64,000 nucleotides of DNA from Fomes fomentarius (GCA_022606135.1 JABYQN010000004.1:1736001-1800000); one strand, 5' to 3'. Positions 1-12,028 are shown, numbered from the stretch's first letter. Numbers and translations are program-made. Notes: generated from the sequence alone by a model not told the origin.

Positions 1-297
1 GTACGTCTCAAAGTTCGGGGACTGCATTGCACCAGGCTGATCTGCACGCCAGTTGCCGTCTGTCCACCCCTTAATCACATCCGCACAACCAGATGAGTTG
101 GTAGACGAATAGCACGGGCTTGCAGGAGGCTCTGGGAAGAGAAGAGGCTGGGGGACCGAGGCGGCAAGCTTCGCGATGTCTGACGGGGAAGGCCAGCATG
201 GCTCTCCGTACAAACACCGACAACTTCGACCTGGGGTCGCTGCGAGAACGTCATGCTGGACGAGCCCGAGCAAGAAGAGGAGCCAGAGCTTGGTCAT
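1..297 (-). CDS. Secreted berberine-bridge-type FAD-linked oxidoreductase, 5' part only
   Basis: The first 99 codons of a gene that runs off the left edge of the window. The ATG at 297 opens a clear signal peptide (MTKLWLLFLLGLVQHDVLA), followed by the Cys-rich start typical of fungal secreted FAD oxidases: CRCLYGEPCWPSPSD, then a PPASPCY turn. This segment precedes the FAD-binding PCMH domain in the family, which oxidises small molecules or sugars with bicovalent flavin; the FAD-binding part itself lies outside the window. No stop interrupts the frame to base 1. A decayed copy of the same family lies 0.86 kb upstream on the same strand, so this was a tandem pair. The family assignment rests on the N-terminal pattern alone; substrate unknown. 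Confidence 0.8.
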   Translation of the reverse strand, partial: MTKLWLLFLLGLVQHDVLAATPGRSCRCLYGEPCWPSPSDIAKLAASVPQPLLFPEPPASPCYSSTNSSGCADVIKGWTDGNWRADQPGAMQSPNFETY

Positions 298-1153
298 ACT
301 AGAGAAATGAGTGAGAATACGTCCCCGAGGAACCGCGTATCTCTTACATATACCATGTCCTAAGTCCCCTATAATGTCAGCGCCCAAGTGGATTTCGATG
401 GGGCTATGCAGCCAATTGCAGGAGCGTCGGTTCAGCTTGACAGCTTCCGCAGCGATTGAATGTAGACTTCGCAGCCTTCATGTTTATTCCTGTGCGGCCC
501 GACAGGGCGTGAGCCAGACAGGAATGCGACGACGCTTTGCCGAGCAAATGAGCGAATCACAAGTTAGTCGGTGACATTGCTGCTGCGCTGCGTACTGTAT
601 GCAGGGCGCAGTGGGGACCATTTAACGATGTATCATGTGTCCCATATGTCTATCGCGGTAGACATCGGATGCCTGTTGGGGTTAGTACCGTTGGACGGGG
701 TGGATATGTACACATGACACCACTTTCCGGAACCTTCGCGAGGGCTGACTTGAACAAGCCAAGATCGAACTGATCTCTCAAGCCTCCGGAAAGGACGGAC
801 GCAAATATGCGGTACGGATTTATTGGTCGGCCGCAGCGTGGTCAGGCTTGAGGTTGACATTGCGCATGCTGTGTAGCCATCGTACACTAGCTCCGATCGT
901 TAGTGACGTGTTATTGAGATGAGTCAGGGCCTTCCGGGCGATGCATCGAGACACTGACTGAAGTCGCAGACATCGTCCGGTCTGCCGTTTGGTCGACGAG
1001 TGGTCAGAGCGACTCGCGTATGGCAATCCTCTTCATGTGGTGAGGCCACAGCACGAAAGAGCGGCGAGCGCTGTTTCGACCAAGGAAGATATGTCGTTCA
1101 GTGGATACAGAAAGTCTGGCCACATACCCTGTGTATCGATGACGTTGCGGATT
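298..1153. other. Intergenic, no supported gene
   Basis: Upstream region of the FAD oxidase and downstream of the relic of its paralog. Several short open frames occur on both strands, but none has family-like sequence or plausible splice structure. Further decayed pieces of the relic may lie here, but I could not recognise any. Confidence 0.5.
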
Positions 1154-1470
1154 GACGGCAGCCTGAATATGGGTAAATAGATGGGCCTCGACTCCTATAG
1201 CGGGGACACCACCCTGCCCGCACGAACTGTCAGGGGACAGGTCCAAGTAGCAGGTATCCAATTGGCCATCGGGAGTAAGGTATGCCTCGAAGTTGGGATG
1301 CTCCGCTCTCCACCTCCCACTTCGTATAGACCATCGAGCACGCGATGAATTCGGCACTAAGAGACATGGCTCAGCAAGTGGCCGTGGATAGATCAGAGGA
1401 CGGGAGAGCTGCCATAACAAGGTGGACGAATGCTTCCTCGCAAGGATCCTCGTAGAGATAGCGGCACCGT
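1154..1470 (-). pseudogene. Frameshifted relic of a berberine-bridge-type FAD oxidase
   Basis: Two adjacent minus-strand frames together reproduce the N-terminal region of the FAD oxidase at 1-297. In one frame, CRYLYEDPC (from about 1466) matches CRCLYGEPC of the intact gene. In a second frame, LSRPLIYPRPLAEPC, a WRAEHPNFEAYLTPDGQ stretch and GQGGVPAIGVEAHLF...IQAAV (to 1154) continue it; the last part is the segment leading into the FAD-binding domain of this family. The switch of frame, the loss of a signal peptide and the lack of a recognisable continuation mark it as a pseudogene. It lies in the same orientation and directly upstream of the intact copy, as expected of a decayed tandem duplicate. 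Confidence 0.72.
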
Positions 1471-2235
1471 GCATATCTCACGAGAACAGGAGCCTGCGGT
1501 GCGGAGCCAGATGTGCTAACCAAGCATCGGGATAAGACGGAGCTTTGTGCCAAAGACACGGTCTACGCCGCAACATATTGATCCCGTGTAACGATTTGCG
1601 AGGGCGCAGTGGGGCATGCGAAACGTCAAGGCGAAGTGCGCAAGGTATATCAGCTTCGTGGCGTAACGCATTACGATGTAGGCACCAGACCTGCACTAGG
1701 GTCAAATTCTATCGGTGCCGTGGAAGCAAAGTGAGCAGCTCAAAAGACATGAACAAAGAAGATCAGATACCATCCGAGGTAATGTTCCCTGCTCTCTCCT
1801 AGCTATGAATTGGACGCCCTGCTTCAAGCCTGATCATGAGATTATAAAGCGCGAGATGAAGAGGATCGTCTCAATGTGAGTAGCCCTACGACGATCACTA
1901 TTCTAAATCAGACAACGTCGCTTATCGGACATCTCAAGGGGAGCCAGATGGAGACAGAGAACAACGAGGTCGGAAGTGGACAGAACGGTGACCTATTAGA
2001 GGTTGAAAAGCATTGTTCATACGCACTGCATGAGGTGGCAGTGCCACAACACGGACAAACAGGCCTCGTTGCAAGAACAGTGCAAGAGACGCCCGGACGA
2101 GGACGGTATCCAGACCTCATCCACTTCTTTCCTCGAATTCCTACTCTCTCTTTACCTGCCGCTCTCATATCTCTTCCGCATCGAAGACAACCTTTAGACC
2201 ATTCATTCAGCTCTTTCCGTGATATCAGTTCGCCC
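1471..2235. promoter_or_regulatory. Upstream region of SPT2, no other gene supported
   Basis: Non-coding stretch before the SPT2 start. A plus-strand frame from 1876 is open into SPT2, but its residues before the ATG at 2236 look random, so I treat it as 5' leader. No TATA or other motif is strong enough to call. Confidence 0.4.
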
Positions 2236-3653
2236 ATGAAGAATTACGGTGATCTCTTGAAACTCGCCGAGTCACAATCACACAAGACACAGGAGGTCGT
2301 CCGGTCAGCTCTTGCTGAGCGTGAGCGCAAGGAGGTCCAGAGGCGGAAGGAGATAGCGGAGAAGGAGAAGAGAGAGCGGGAGTTGGAGGCTAAGCTACGC
2401 CTCAAGAAGCTGGAGGAGCACAAGCGCGAGCAGGAACGGAGAGAACGCCAGGAAAGGGAACGGGAGGCGAGGGAGCGTGAGATACAGCGGCGAGAGGAGC
2501 AGCAGCGCGATGCGTTGCTCTACGGCCCCAAGAAAGCGAAGGACAGGCAGGGATACCCCGTCTCAGGTGCCGTGAAGCGTCCACATTCCTCCCAGTCAGA
2601 CGACGAGCCCGAGTCTTCCAACGTCCTCACCCGCGAAGAGAAACGGCAGCGGCGCTTGGAGAGGGAGCTTCGTGGTGGCCGCAGCACCTTTCGGCGGTCG
2701 ACAGTGGGCGGCGGAGGTTACAACAAGGCAGGAAGACGACTACCAGGCGGTGCGGTCGATATCACGACCACAGTGGCGTCGTCATCACAGTCATCGCCAG
2801 GCAAAGCCCAGTCGATTCGAGAACGGCTTGCTGCAGAGCCGGCGATGCTCATCAAGCTCAACACGAACAAGCGGGATACTCGGAGTATCGACGAGATCGT
2901 GCGGGACCGCGAGAAGGCGCGCCAGGGCGTGGTCCTCGACGGCGATTCCGCAAAGACATTCAATAACTGGTTTGGGAAGGCGAAGAAGCCTACAAAGGAC
3001 ACAGGTCCGGTCAACTCTGCATCGACGTCTCGTGCCAACACGCCTGCGGTCGGCGGTCCTTCTACAGGTTCCGCCTCCCCTAACTCTGCTCCCACCAAGT
3101 CCATGTCCAAACTCTCGGTATCTTCTACGAAGGCCAGCACTACCCTATCCGCGAAGGGTACCAGTACACCGAAACCTCCACCGAAACTCGCCCCAAAGTC
3201 CCATCCCAGCGTCTCTCGCCCATCTGTTCCTTCCGCCTCCAAGGCCGTTTCTTCGGCTTCAGCGAACAAGCCGATCCCGAGGAAACGGCGTTCTCCCTCA
3301 TCCAGTGTCTCCCCGCCTCCCGCACGACGCCGTCCTGCGCCTGGTGGTCGCGCGAACGACATCAGCAGCGAAATCTGGAAACTCTTCGGCAAGGACCGTT
3401 CCTCGTACATTCAACGCGACGTCTATAGCGACGACGAGGACATGGAGGCCGACGCATTCGATGTAGAGAGGGAAGAGCTCCAAAGGTCAGTTCGGTCGTT
3501 GTATGCTCGTGACGCCATTTTCACCGCCCTACGTCCGCTCGTAGTATGCGCCTCGCCAAGAAGGAAGACGAACTTGCACTGGAGGAAGAGCGGCGCCACG
3601 AGGAGGAGAAGCGTCGGAGGAAGAAGGAGAAGGAGAAACGCGGCAACTACTAA
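2236..3653 (+). CDS. SPT2: SPT2 chromatin protein (histone chaperone)
   Basis: Two exons, 2236-3485 and 3545-3653, joined across a 59-nt intron (GTCAGT...TAG), give 452 residues. The start MKNYGDLLKLAESQ is followed by a long Arg/Glu/Lys coiled-coil (about residues 35-95), a disordered Ser/Pro/Lys-rich middle, and the family's diagnostic C-terminal block: DISSEIWKLFGKDRSSYIQ, then RDVYSDDEDMEADAFDVE, then a basic-acidic helix ending KKEKEKRGNY. In yeast and animals SPT2 binds H3-H4 during transcription. The acidic DDEDMEAD patch and the helix are the histone-binding part. Splicing is needed to complete the last helix; without it the frame runs on into random sequence for 100 residues. Upstream in-frame codons are judged 5' UTR. 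Confidence 0.93.
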
Positions 3654-4383
3654 TCACAACATACTATCGGGTAATCCATTGTTCTCTTCCTCATCATGCT
3701 TGAACTATCCATCGACATCGACTTTTGACATATGTTATACTATGCACTGTTCCCCTTCGCCGTTATTGCCAGCTGTTGCTCAACCTTCCCCCAATTCTCT
3801 CCATACATCATGCTCTTGTACCGGTACGTTCGCTCATCGCGCTCCTCCCTGCACTCCTACATCGCACGCTCTAACTGTTCAGCTTGTTGGTCGTTCCACC
3901 CTCACCCCCTATTGGCATACATACGCATCTATACACACATCCCTCGCACTTGCACTGTAGACGTTAGGCTATCATTTTTCATGCATCCGTTACCACTGCG
4001 TCTGTACATCTCGTCTCGTCCAACTGTAAAATGATTCGCAATCGTTCACCATCAATGTCACTTGCCTTTTTTTTCTGGTTCTACCTCGACTCGTAGGTAT
4101 CGAAAAGAAGTTGAAAGGGCGAGGCTCCGATAGGGGAAATAGGTGACGTATACTACATGATGATAACTCGCGATAGCAAAACATGGCGACGAAGCGCGAC
4201 GAGAACGGAGATAGACAGACATAATAGACAATATGTGGAACGGATAGTGGATAGATGAGTTTCGTGAACGGTGTATTAGACGATTGGGCACGGTAGCGGA
4301 GAAGGAGGATCGTACGGTATATCGATCGTATGCAGTCCAGTGGCGACAAGGGGCGAGGCAGTGGGGAGAGCGTGCACGTGTGA
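3654..4383. other. Convergent 3' regions, no gene
   Basis: Lies between the stops of SPT2 (+) and the CPSF6-like gene (-). It is rich in short pyrimidine runs and contains a T-rich tract near 4066. Open frames here are short and unlike known proteins. Confidence 0.5.
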
Positions 4384-5951
4384 TCACCCGCTCTCATCCA
4401 TTTTGAACCTCTTTCGCGGCGCGTCCTGACCAAACTGGCCGCCACCCCCGCCCTGCATGAACGCAGGGTTGAAGTGGCCCTGGACGGCGGAGAAGCCGCC
4501 ACGGCCACCCATGCCCATCATGCCCATCCCTACAAGAAAGCGAACACAGAAAGCGCGAGTCAACATGCACGTCCATGACAAAAACAGAGCTCAAGCTGCC
4601 ATACCCATGCCGCCCATCATGCCCCCACCACGTCCACCGAACCCGCCGCCTCCGCCCGCCATCATCCCTCCGCCGCGCGGGCCCTGGGGGATCATGCCGC
4701 CCCCACGACCACCGGCAAATCCGCCGCCCCCCATGTTGTTCCCGAACCCGGTACCCATACCGAAGTTGCCCATGCCGAAGTTGCCCATTACGTTGGGCAT
4801 TCCGCCACGCATGCCTCCACCCACCATGCCGCCGCGCATGGGGTTGTTGACCATGTTGTTCATGCCCATACCACCACCGCCGCCCATACCGCCACGGAAG
4901 TTGCCTCCGCCACGGCCAACGTTGCCTTGGAGGTTGTTTTGGTGCCGTTGCTCCCGCGGAGGAGGCTCTGTAGGTCGAAGACCAGTGTTACCATTGCTAT
5001 TCGGCCTTGGGAGAGTACGCAGACGTTTGCGTTGGAAAAAGCACGCACCTTTAGGGAGTGTACGGAAGGGATTGCCGCTGGCTGAGCTGGTGTAGTTGGC
5101 GGCCGCTCGCCGGTTTTGGAAGTCGCTATGACGGCACAAAGGGTAAGTCTCAGGTAAACATAAAGGTGGAAAAAATCATACGCACTTGTTGTCGAACCAA
5201 TTCTTCAGCGTTGTGGCGTTTTCAGAACTATGGCACTCGATATATGCGATTCTTGCAAAGGGAAGAGGTAGTCAGAACTGGTAAGCAGCGAATACATTCG
5301 AACATCCCAAAGATGGTCGCTCACCCCTTACTCTTCCCGTTCACCTTGTGCTCGGAGAACGTGACATCTTTGTGGTCAACGTTGATACCCAGGTTGAGGG
5401 CAACTTGCCGGAGATCCTCATCAGTCGTCCACTGTAAAGAGAAGGGACGCAGAGCGCATACATCACGTCGTCTCAGATATACTGCATACATGGCTAGAGA
5501 AAACACAAAAGTACAGACCCATTGCAGATCACCGATGTACAGCGCGTCGTATTGGCCTCCGCCACCCGCGCCTGCTCCTGCGCTGCCGTTCGCTTGGCCG
5601 CCGTTGTATGCGCCGCCAGTCTGCGCGGATGGTGCGGGCGTTGGCGAGGACTCGGAATTAGAATTGGGCTGTGCGCTGCCGCTCGGAGCATCGCGTTGCT
5701 GGTCCGAGTCGTCCTCGTCTCTCAGCCGTTTCTCGCCTACCACCGGAGAATGCGTGGTTTCCGTGTGGCTTTTTTCGTCGGTCTGTACTTGGTAGTCGTC
5801 TTGACTCTGTGGCATGCGAGTCAGCTGTATGCGCATCGTACCGCCCGCTAGGCCGACCAGGCGCCGACGTGTAACTCACCTCATCAACTTTCACGGAGCT
5901 GAACCCGTCGTCTTCGCCGTAAATGTCGAAATCATCGTCTGCAGGAGGCAT
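4384..5951 (-). CDS. CFIm68/CPSF6-like RRM protein with Gly-Met-rich tail
   Basis: Seven exons (5951-5880, 5806-5519, 5431-5325, 5251-5186, 5125-5049, 4967-4605, 4529-4384) encode 372 residues. An acidic start [19 protein letters not shown] leads to a single RRM (about 112-190). Its RNP2 is ALYIGDLQW, followed by WTTDEDL, and the RNP1-like region is [10 protein letters not shown]; the double Trp WWTTDEDL is characteristic of the 68/59-kDa subunit of cleavage factor Im. After NPFRTLPK the C-terminal half is a low-complexity Gly/Met/Arg/Asn repeat ending [10 protein letters not shown]. CFIm68 binds CFIm25 and RNA upstream of poly(A) sites, acting in the nucleus; whether this fungal protein does exactly this is inference. 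All six introns keep frame, and the RRM is assembled across four exons. Confidence 0.88.
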
Positions 5952-6892
5952 CCTGATGCTATGCTGATGTGCTTAAAAATGTGCGTCCGCTATGTTGTGC
6001 GCGTGTGCTGGAGCGTCGGTGCTGCAGGTGAGACAGGCGAGAAAGGTTATGCAGAACAAAATTCTTCGTTCTGGGTGTGTACCGACAGGACATGCAGCAA
6101 GGAGCACAACAGGACAGGAGGGATGGTCAGATACATGCTAGAGATGACATGAAAGGATACTAGACAGCGGCGAGGTCTTACAAGTAGTGTTACAGGTGCG
6201 AGACAGTCTCTACCGACACCCCTCCAATTCCAGAGATTACAGAGAAGTAATAGCAGAGCGAACTGTTGTGGTGAGTCGGCGAGAGTGGTTGAATACAGAG
6301 AGCGGGGTGAGGCGAGTGAGATTGTCGTGGACGGGGAAGGAGTGTGTTCGAGACACGGAGAGACACAAAACGGCACACGCGGGCGCTCATGCCGAGGAGC
6401 TATTCGGCGCTTATGCTGACTCAGCGCCGATGCATGTTCCGTTGTGGCTCTGTGAACGCCTTCCAGGGACTGGGGTCTATGTTCAGCTTCTGTGCTGCTT
6501 CTCAACACTTAGTAGGGGTGTTCAAATACCACACTCCGCCACAGCGAATTGTCATCTAAACCATCCCTTGAATCGGCCACTGATCTGACCATTCCCACAT
6601 TCACTTCATTCCCATCATTGGCAAATGCATATAGACAACTTATTCTGATTAGGGAATCAAGCGTGCGTGAATCCCAATGCAGGTGAGTGAAGCTTCACCG
6701 ACTCAGTTCGAATCGAAGTGGTTCGACGACAAGAATCGGTCGTGAATTCTCATGTTTGAATACCGCCCATGAGGGCACTGCGACCTTGAGTCAAGTTACC
6801 CAATAATCTTATGGATGGTAAAGTACATTTGAAAATAGAGTATACAAGTCATTGTGGCACCGAGGCAATCCCGCCCTGTACCATGGCGTCCC
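5952..6892. promoter_or_regulatory. Upstream of the CPSF6-like gene and downstream of a dehydrogenase; no gene seen
   Basis: About 0.94 kb. The frames of 100-150 codons here are Arg/Ser/Leu-rich, lack recognisable motifs and have no sensible splice partners. The right part (6600-6890) is AT-richer, as expected for a 3' flank. Confidence 0.45.
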
Positions 6893-9056
6893 TCATAGCT
6901 TAACGTTCTTCGGCATGGCCTTTATGGCCTGCCGTACGCCCAAATCGCCCAAGACGTCCTCGGCTGTGCCACACGGACGCGGGAAGAGAGAGTCAGTGTT
7001 CCATACGATGTACAGAAACAGAGTTCAGTATTACTCACCACCGCCAAGGATAGCATCGAAGGGTACAGTCCGATGGTACTGGAATACGCGTCAAAGTACG
7101 GTGAGCGGCAGAGAAGAGAACTCAAGAAGCGATGTACGTACGTGCTCGATGTGCTTGCCCATACCCGTTTTGGTGATCCCACGGCCACCGAAGATCTGCA
7201 CGGCGTCGCGTGCGATGTCCTGCGCAGAACGCGTAATGTACATCTTCAGTAGCCCAATTGGTCTACATTTGAGAGCCGGTAAGAATCCTTGTCAATGTCA
7301 ATGGGCGATGAATAGGCCACACATACCCTGCGAGCAACTGTGCCTGCTGCTTGTAGTTCATGTGTTGCATTTGGTAGGTAATGTTCTCCAACCAGTGCTC
7401 GGCCGCCTCAGTCTTCGCGATCATGTCGGCGAGCTTCGCGCGAATGACTGGCTGTCCGTGCAGGGGCTTGCCAAACGCCTTGCGCTGGTTCACCCACTTC
7501 AAGCTCTCCTCCACGATCAAACGCATGTTGCGCGCAGCAGCGCAGCACATTACCCATCGCTCGTGGTTGAAGTTACTGAGGATGACGAAGACTCCTCCAC
7601 CTTCAGGCCCAAGGGTGTTCTCGACAGGCACCTTGACGTTCTCGAATGTGATATATGCGGTCCCTGCTGCCGAAGAGTAAGATGTCTTGATTGCTTTGGT
7701 CTCAACGCCCTCGCCGCGTTCCACAAGGATGACCGTAAGGCCCTCGTCTGTCTTGCAGCCGACAGTGAAGCTGCGCTCTCCCGTTAGGTACGTCCCCAGA
7801 TGAATGGCAGTGCACTCACTAGTCCGAGAACGTGCCGTTCGTGATCCATTTCTTAGTGCCGTTAATGATCCAGTGCTTCCCATCTTCAGTCTTCTTCGCA
7901 GTTGTCCTCAGTCCGGCGACATCGGAACCTGCGAACGCCTCGGAGATCGCAAGAGACATGAATTTCTTTCCGGACAACACCTCCTCGATAACACGATCCC
8001 TGATACTGGGGTGGCCGAAATGAATGACCGGAGGGAGACCAATCGTCGCACCAGAATTCATGCCGTCACGATACCCACGGCAACTGGGCCGGCAAAGCTC
8101 CTGCGCCATGATTAGTTCATGGAAGCGATCGAACTACACAGGAGGACCGAGGGTTAGCCCGTGATAGACTCGAGCTGTTGCGTACATACCTCCTCGGGTT
8201 TGACCACACCGCCCAGCAGCGTGCGGCCCTTCAGATGCTTTCCTGGACCCATGATCATCGCAAGAAGACCATAGTCACTATAAGACGCTGATCAGTATGG
8301 TATGCACACTGGGCCTTGGGACTGGAAACTTACGCCATCTGCTGAATGACATCGAGGCTTGGTCGCTTGCCATCCTCTTCCCTTGCAAGCGCGTCGGGCG
8401 TCACTACTTCGTCCACGAACTTGCGCAACGCGCGCTGGAACTTCCGGTGGTTCTAGACAATTACACAGACATGAGCATGTGCGCCGTTACGACCTCGACT
8501 CATACGATTCACCTCGGTATAATAGGGGCTATGGTAGCCTGGTGTGAGGCCAAGGGGCTCTGCGTATGGCACCTTGCTTAGCTCGCCAGGGATGTTTGAG
8601 TGGACCACGCTCTTCTCATCCTTGATAACACCGATTTGCAACCGCTGGTACTGGGGCTTCAGCAGCACCTCATGGCGGTGCAGACCGTAGAATGCCTCGG
8701 TTGCGTCCTGACCAGCTGAACATCGGCCCGGATAAGCTTCGACTATGCGCGCGGTTATGGAAGCCAGACGAACCGATATCCTCCTCGTAGAAGACGGAGA
8801 TACCGCCGGGATGAAGGTTCTTGAATCTCGTCACATCATAAACCTTCGCGTCGACGATAATCCACTGCGGCCGGATCATGTCAATGTCATGGATCAGGCT
8901 TGTACGTACGCATGGCATTGGTATCACTGACCAGGTCATCCTGTTTGTTGTGCTGTCAAAAACATGGGTCAGATTCGGGCTGGCGGGCACACGTCGCATG
9001 GGTGAACATACCTGCGCAACCTCCTCGCGGGTGAAAACCTTGAGCTCTTTGGACAT
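6893..9056 (-). CDS. Cytochrome b5-acyl-CoA dehydrogenase fusion, copy 1
   Basis: Eleven exons (9056-9012, 8952-8932, 8864-8774, 8715-8513, 8452-8334, 8277-8190, 8133-7820, 7770-7327, 7262-7142, 7078-7039, 6963-6893) give 518 residues. Residues 1-75 are a cytochrome b5 domain with the heme-binding NLHPGG; a second ligand occurs in GLHRHEVL. The rest is an acyl-CoA dehydrogenase: FAD/substrate motifs LAISEAFAGSDV, WIINGTKKWITNGTFSDY and TVGCKTDEG, then NFNHERWVM, VNQRKAFGKPLH, and the C-terminal IFGGRGITKTGMG. The enzyme should oxidise an acyl-CoA or similar thioester with FAD. The fused heme domain suggests that electrons pass to or from cytochrome b5 instead of ETF, which is inference. No signal peptide is seen. 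A paralog lies at 49386-51626. Confidence 0.93.
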
Positions 9057-9410
9057 TGGGGTCAGTTCTAGTGGTGTGGAGATGTGTGTTCAAGAGAGGT
9101 GGGCGGGGGAGAGAAGTGCGGGGCAAGCGAATGGGAGGGCGAGTGTTACATCTTAAGGCGGGCGGGGAAGAGAATCGCATGTGTTTCCTCCGACTGACGC
9201 GCCGTCAATTTGATCGCCGGCACAAAATCAGCATATATGTTGTGACGGACAGAGCTGGGCCTGTGACCGATCGTGCCTTCTTTCATTTCCTCGCGACCGG
9301 TCTCGCATCCAATCACGGCTCAGAGATTGGTTCGCTTGTGTCAACCATCTTTCTGGACCTGCCCGGCAAATGAGGCGACAGGGTAACTATTACCGGGGCT
9401 GCGAGCATTA
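9057..9410. promoter_or_regulatory. Upstream region of dehydrogenase copy 1
   Basis: Non-coding gap between the dehydrogenase start and the stop of the next minus-strand gene. No motif or gene could be supported. Confidence 0.45.
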
Positions 9411-11784
9411 TCAGATGGTAAGTAAGGGAGTACAGTAACTACTTTCACTCGCCCTCGGACTCTCTCGAGGTTCCTCGTCTGCGAACAGAGCGGGTCCGTC
9501 AACAACCCTATCGGCATCTTCGCCTCTCCTCAGTGTGGCTAGATCATCGAAACTATCCATACCGCCCACCGGCACATCCTTCTCGCGGTCCACCAGTGAC
9601 AAGCAGGAGACCAGCTAGAATTACAAATGTCAGTAGGAAGTTATATCATGACAAAGACGCGCATCATACATGGTCCGCACGATTGAGTGCACCGACGTCT
9701 ATCTGACGGTCAACCGTCGATCCTCCTAAAGGTGCCTCCAGAAAGGGGTGAACAAAGTCATGGTGCTCGGGGCTCTTGGGAGCCGATGGTCCGGGTGATG
9801 AAGTCGCACTGATGTTCTGGACAGTTTCGGCAAAGTCTACTTGCGACTGAAGGGAGTGCATCTGAGAGTCATCATCGTGGCCTATAGGAGCAAGGTCTGC
9901 CGACAAACTTGCTTGTGCGCCGTAAGAGCCTTCGTTCCCGTCGTCGGTCAGTGTCTGCGACGTTGGGAAGCTTTCCAAAGGCGGGGACGGGGCTGCTTCC
10001 ACATACCCAACACCGCTTCTGCGCGACACTCCGAGGTCATCTCCGTTAGCATGCCATGAGCGTTCCGCAACAGGTAGGTCAAGTATATCGTCCAAAACGT
10101 TCCAGGGGTCGGCACCTTCAAACAATTCGCCTAGAACGTCCGATAGATAGAAAGCTTCCCAGTGACCATCTTCCCATGAAGGAGTCATGTTGTCCATGGG
10201 GTCAATATCTGGCGCGTTATCCGAGTATGAGAGCACGAGGTCTCCCGAAGAGCTTCCAGGCGTATGAGCGGAAGCATCGTCCTCCGCATCGTCCTCGTAT
10301 GTCATAGAGAAGCTAGCCTGGGATATGTCCTCAGAATGCAGCAATCGAGAAGTGCGCTCAGCCCACGAGAAGCCAGATAGATCGGATGGCGGCAATGGCG
10401 ACGAACCCGAGCCAGTTCGGTCTTCGTTTATTGGAGGCACATCAGAGAGGTATTGCAGTCCGGCAAGAGGCGGGAGCTCCAGAGAGGACGTAACAGACAA
10501 GAGAGAGCCTCCTCCACTGGGTAACACATGTGATGGGGACGCGATATGCAGAGTTGATCCGTGGAGGACGCTCGACCGGTCGTGTTGTCCGACCTGGGAT
10601 GAAGGAGGCCGAGAGGGAGGATAAGCCAACGACTGATGTAAGCACAGATCATCTGTGCAATATGGCGTCTCGACAGACGAGAGATAGAAGGGGATCCTCG
10701 TACGCTCGGGGAGGTCAAGATATGCATCGCTATCATGAGAGTTGTGCGGTGGTACGTTGGTCCAGCGTTCTGGGATGTCACGAATCTCTGGGTACGGTGG
10801 ACTGCTGTCGAAGCACATCGGGATGAAGCCAGCGTCGAACCCTCGTGGAGGTTGTGGGGTGCACGGCGTGGGTCTTCTGCGAGGTGCTTAGATGCCCTGG
10901 ATTGATTGGAGTGTCACAGAAATTAGGTGTGATGGTCTCTACCTTGTTCACCGAGGGCACTGCAAGGAGAGGTCAGGAATCCTGATAGTGTCCCAGGAGA
11001 CGCCTCCACTGTGGAACCGCGTGAAATGGGCTTCTGGAGATGCTTTCAGGACGGAGACCCTACATGACAACCGCACAACTCTACCTTCCGAGAAAAGCTC
11101 CTGCATGATACCGGTGTGCGAGTCGAATGAGAAGCAACGTCACTCAATTGAGATCGGGCTGAACGGCTGTGCCGTGTTACTGAACCGGATAAACCAAGTA
11201 GATCGGGGCACTGGAGGATCTTCTCGACGCGAGCCCGCTGCGCCGCAGCTGCGAAGGAAAGGATATTCAAAATGGGAGCAGAAGGGGGATATATGCTGTA
11301 AATGCGCACGGTTGTCGGCATCAAGAGCTTGTAGGATCCTGGACCGGTTAGAGGACTCGCCTGGTGCTGATGGCGGTCGACGTGAAGGCCCGGGAGTATT
11401 GAACAGCGATGATGTGCTTGTGCTCGAGCTTTGTCCATTCTTGCTGTTTTTGAATGCTCCTTGAGCTCGTTTGGCATGCGCGAGGGAGATCTCTGGTAAG
11501 TTCCTGGCTCCCTCGGACACCTTCGCTTTGCCTGACCTAGCGTTGCCCCTCTTGCTCAGACTCGTTCGAAGTATCTCGAGGCGTTTCTTCCCGAAGTGCG
11601 CTCGCTGCGCGTTGCCTGCTGCATCTTTGACCCGAGCTCGGGCGGCGTTTCTTTCAAGTTGCAAGGCCGCAGTGAGGATACAAGATAGTATATACGTGAG
11701 AGTCCATGCTATCAAAACGCGCGCAAGGTCATGCGTAAGAGATGTGACGCACCTCTTCCCTCCCATATAATTCGCTCCAGCCAT
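9411..11784 (-). CDS. Uncharacterised multi-exon protein, acidic Ser-rich C-terminal half
   Basis: Not recognised. Seven exons keep frame (11784-11753, 11650-11310, 11248-11186, 11100-11085, 11008-10952, 10876-9670, 9614-9411) and give 639 residues. The N-terminus (MAGANYMGGKRNAARARVKD) and the next 90 residues are strongly basic. A short helix (ILQALDADNPAAQRARVEK) follows, then an ordered-looking segment (GGVSWDTIRIPDLSLQCP...GFDAGFIPMCFDS). Residues from about 280 on are acidic, Ser/Pro/Asp-rich and probably disordered. Charge pattern suggests a nuclear regulatory protein, but this is weak. Exon 4 is only 16 nt long; it is required to link the frames. The small internal exons are less certain than the first and last two. 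Confidence 0.68.
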
Positions 11785-12028
11785 GTTCCATGCAGTCCTC
11801 CGAGGTTAACAACAACCACTCGGTGAGTTTGTACCACAGTTCCAGGTCGGCACAGCAGGGGAGCAGCGAGGAGGTATTAATGATGGGAGTTCAGAAGATG
11901 GAAACGAGGAACGCAAGAACGCTTCGCGTGTGGCACGTGTGGAGGGAGTTGCCTGCAAGTTGAAGTAGCTACTCCCTTCCTCGCTTTGGACCATTGCTCT
12001 TGCTGGGCCTCTTCATCAGTCGTACCCA
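11785..12028. promoter_or_regulatory. Bidirectional promoter region
   Basis: A 244-bp gap between the divergent starts at 11784 (-) and 12029 (+). It must contain the promoters of both genes. No specific factor site could be assigned by eye. Confidence 0.5.

Noticed and set aside
1876..3960. A 694-codon plus-strand open frame
   Set aside because: It merges 5' leader, SPT2 exon 1 and read-through of the intron. The SPT2 C-terminal helix is restored only after splicing 3486-3544, and the start MKNYGDLL is at 2236.
6047..6508. Minus-strand 153-codon frame upstream of the dehydrogenase 3' end
   Set aside because: Low-complexity Ser/Leu/Arg composition and no splice partners; treated as intergenic.
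6852..7787. A 311-codon frame on the plus strand
   Set aside because: Antisense to the acyl-CoA dehydrogenase exons, whose protein motifs are unmistakable on the minus strand.
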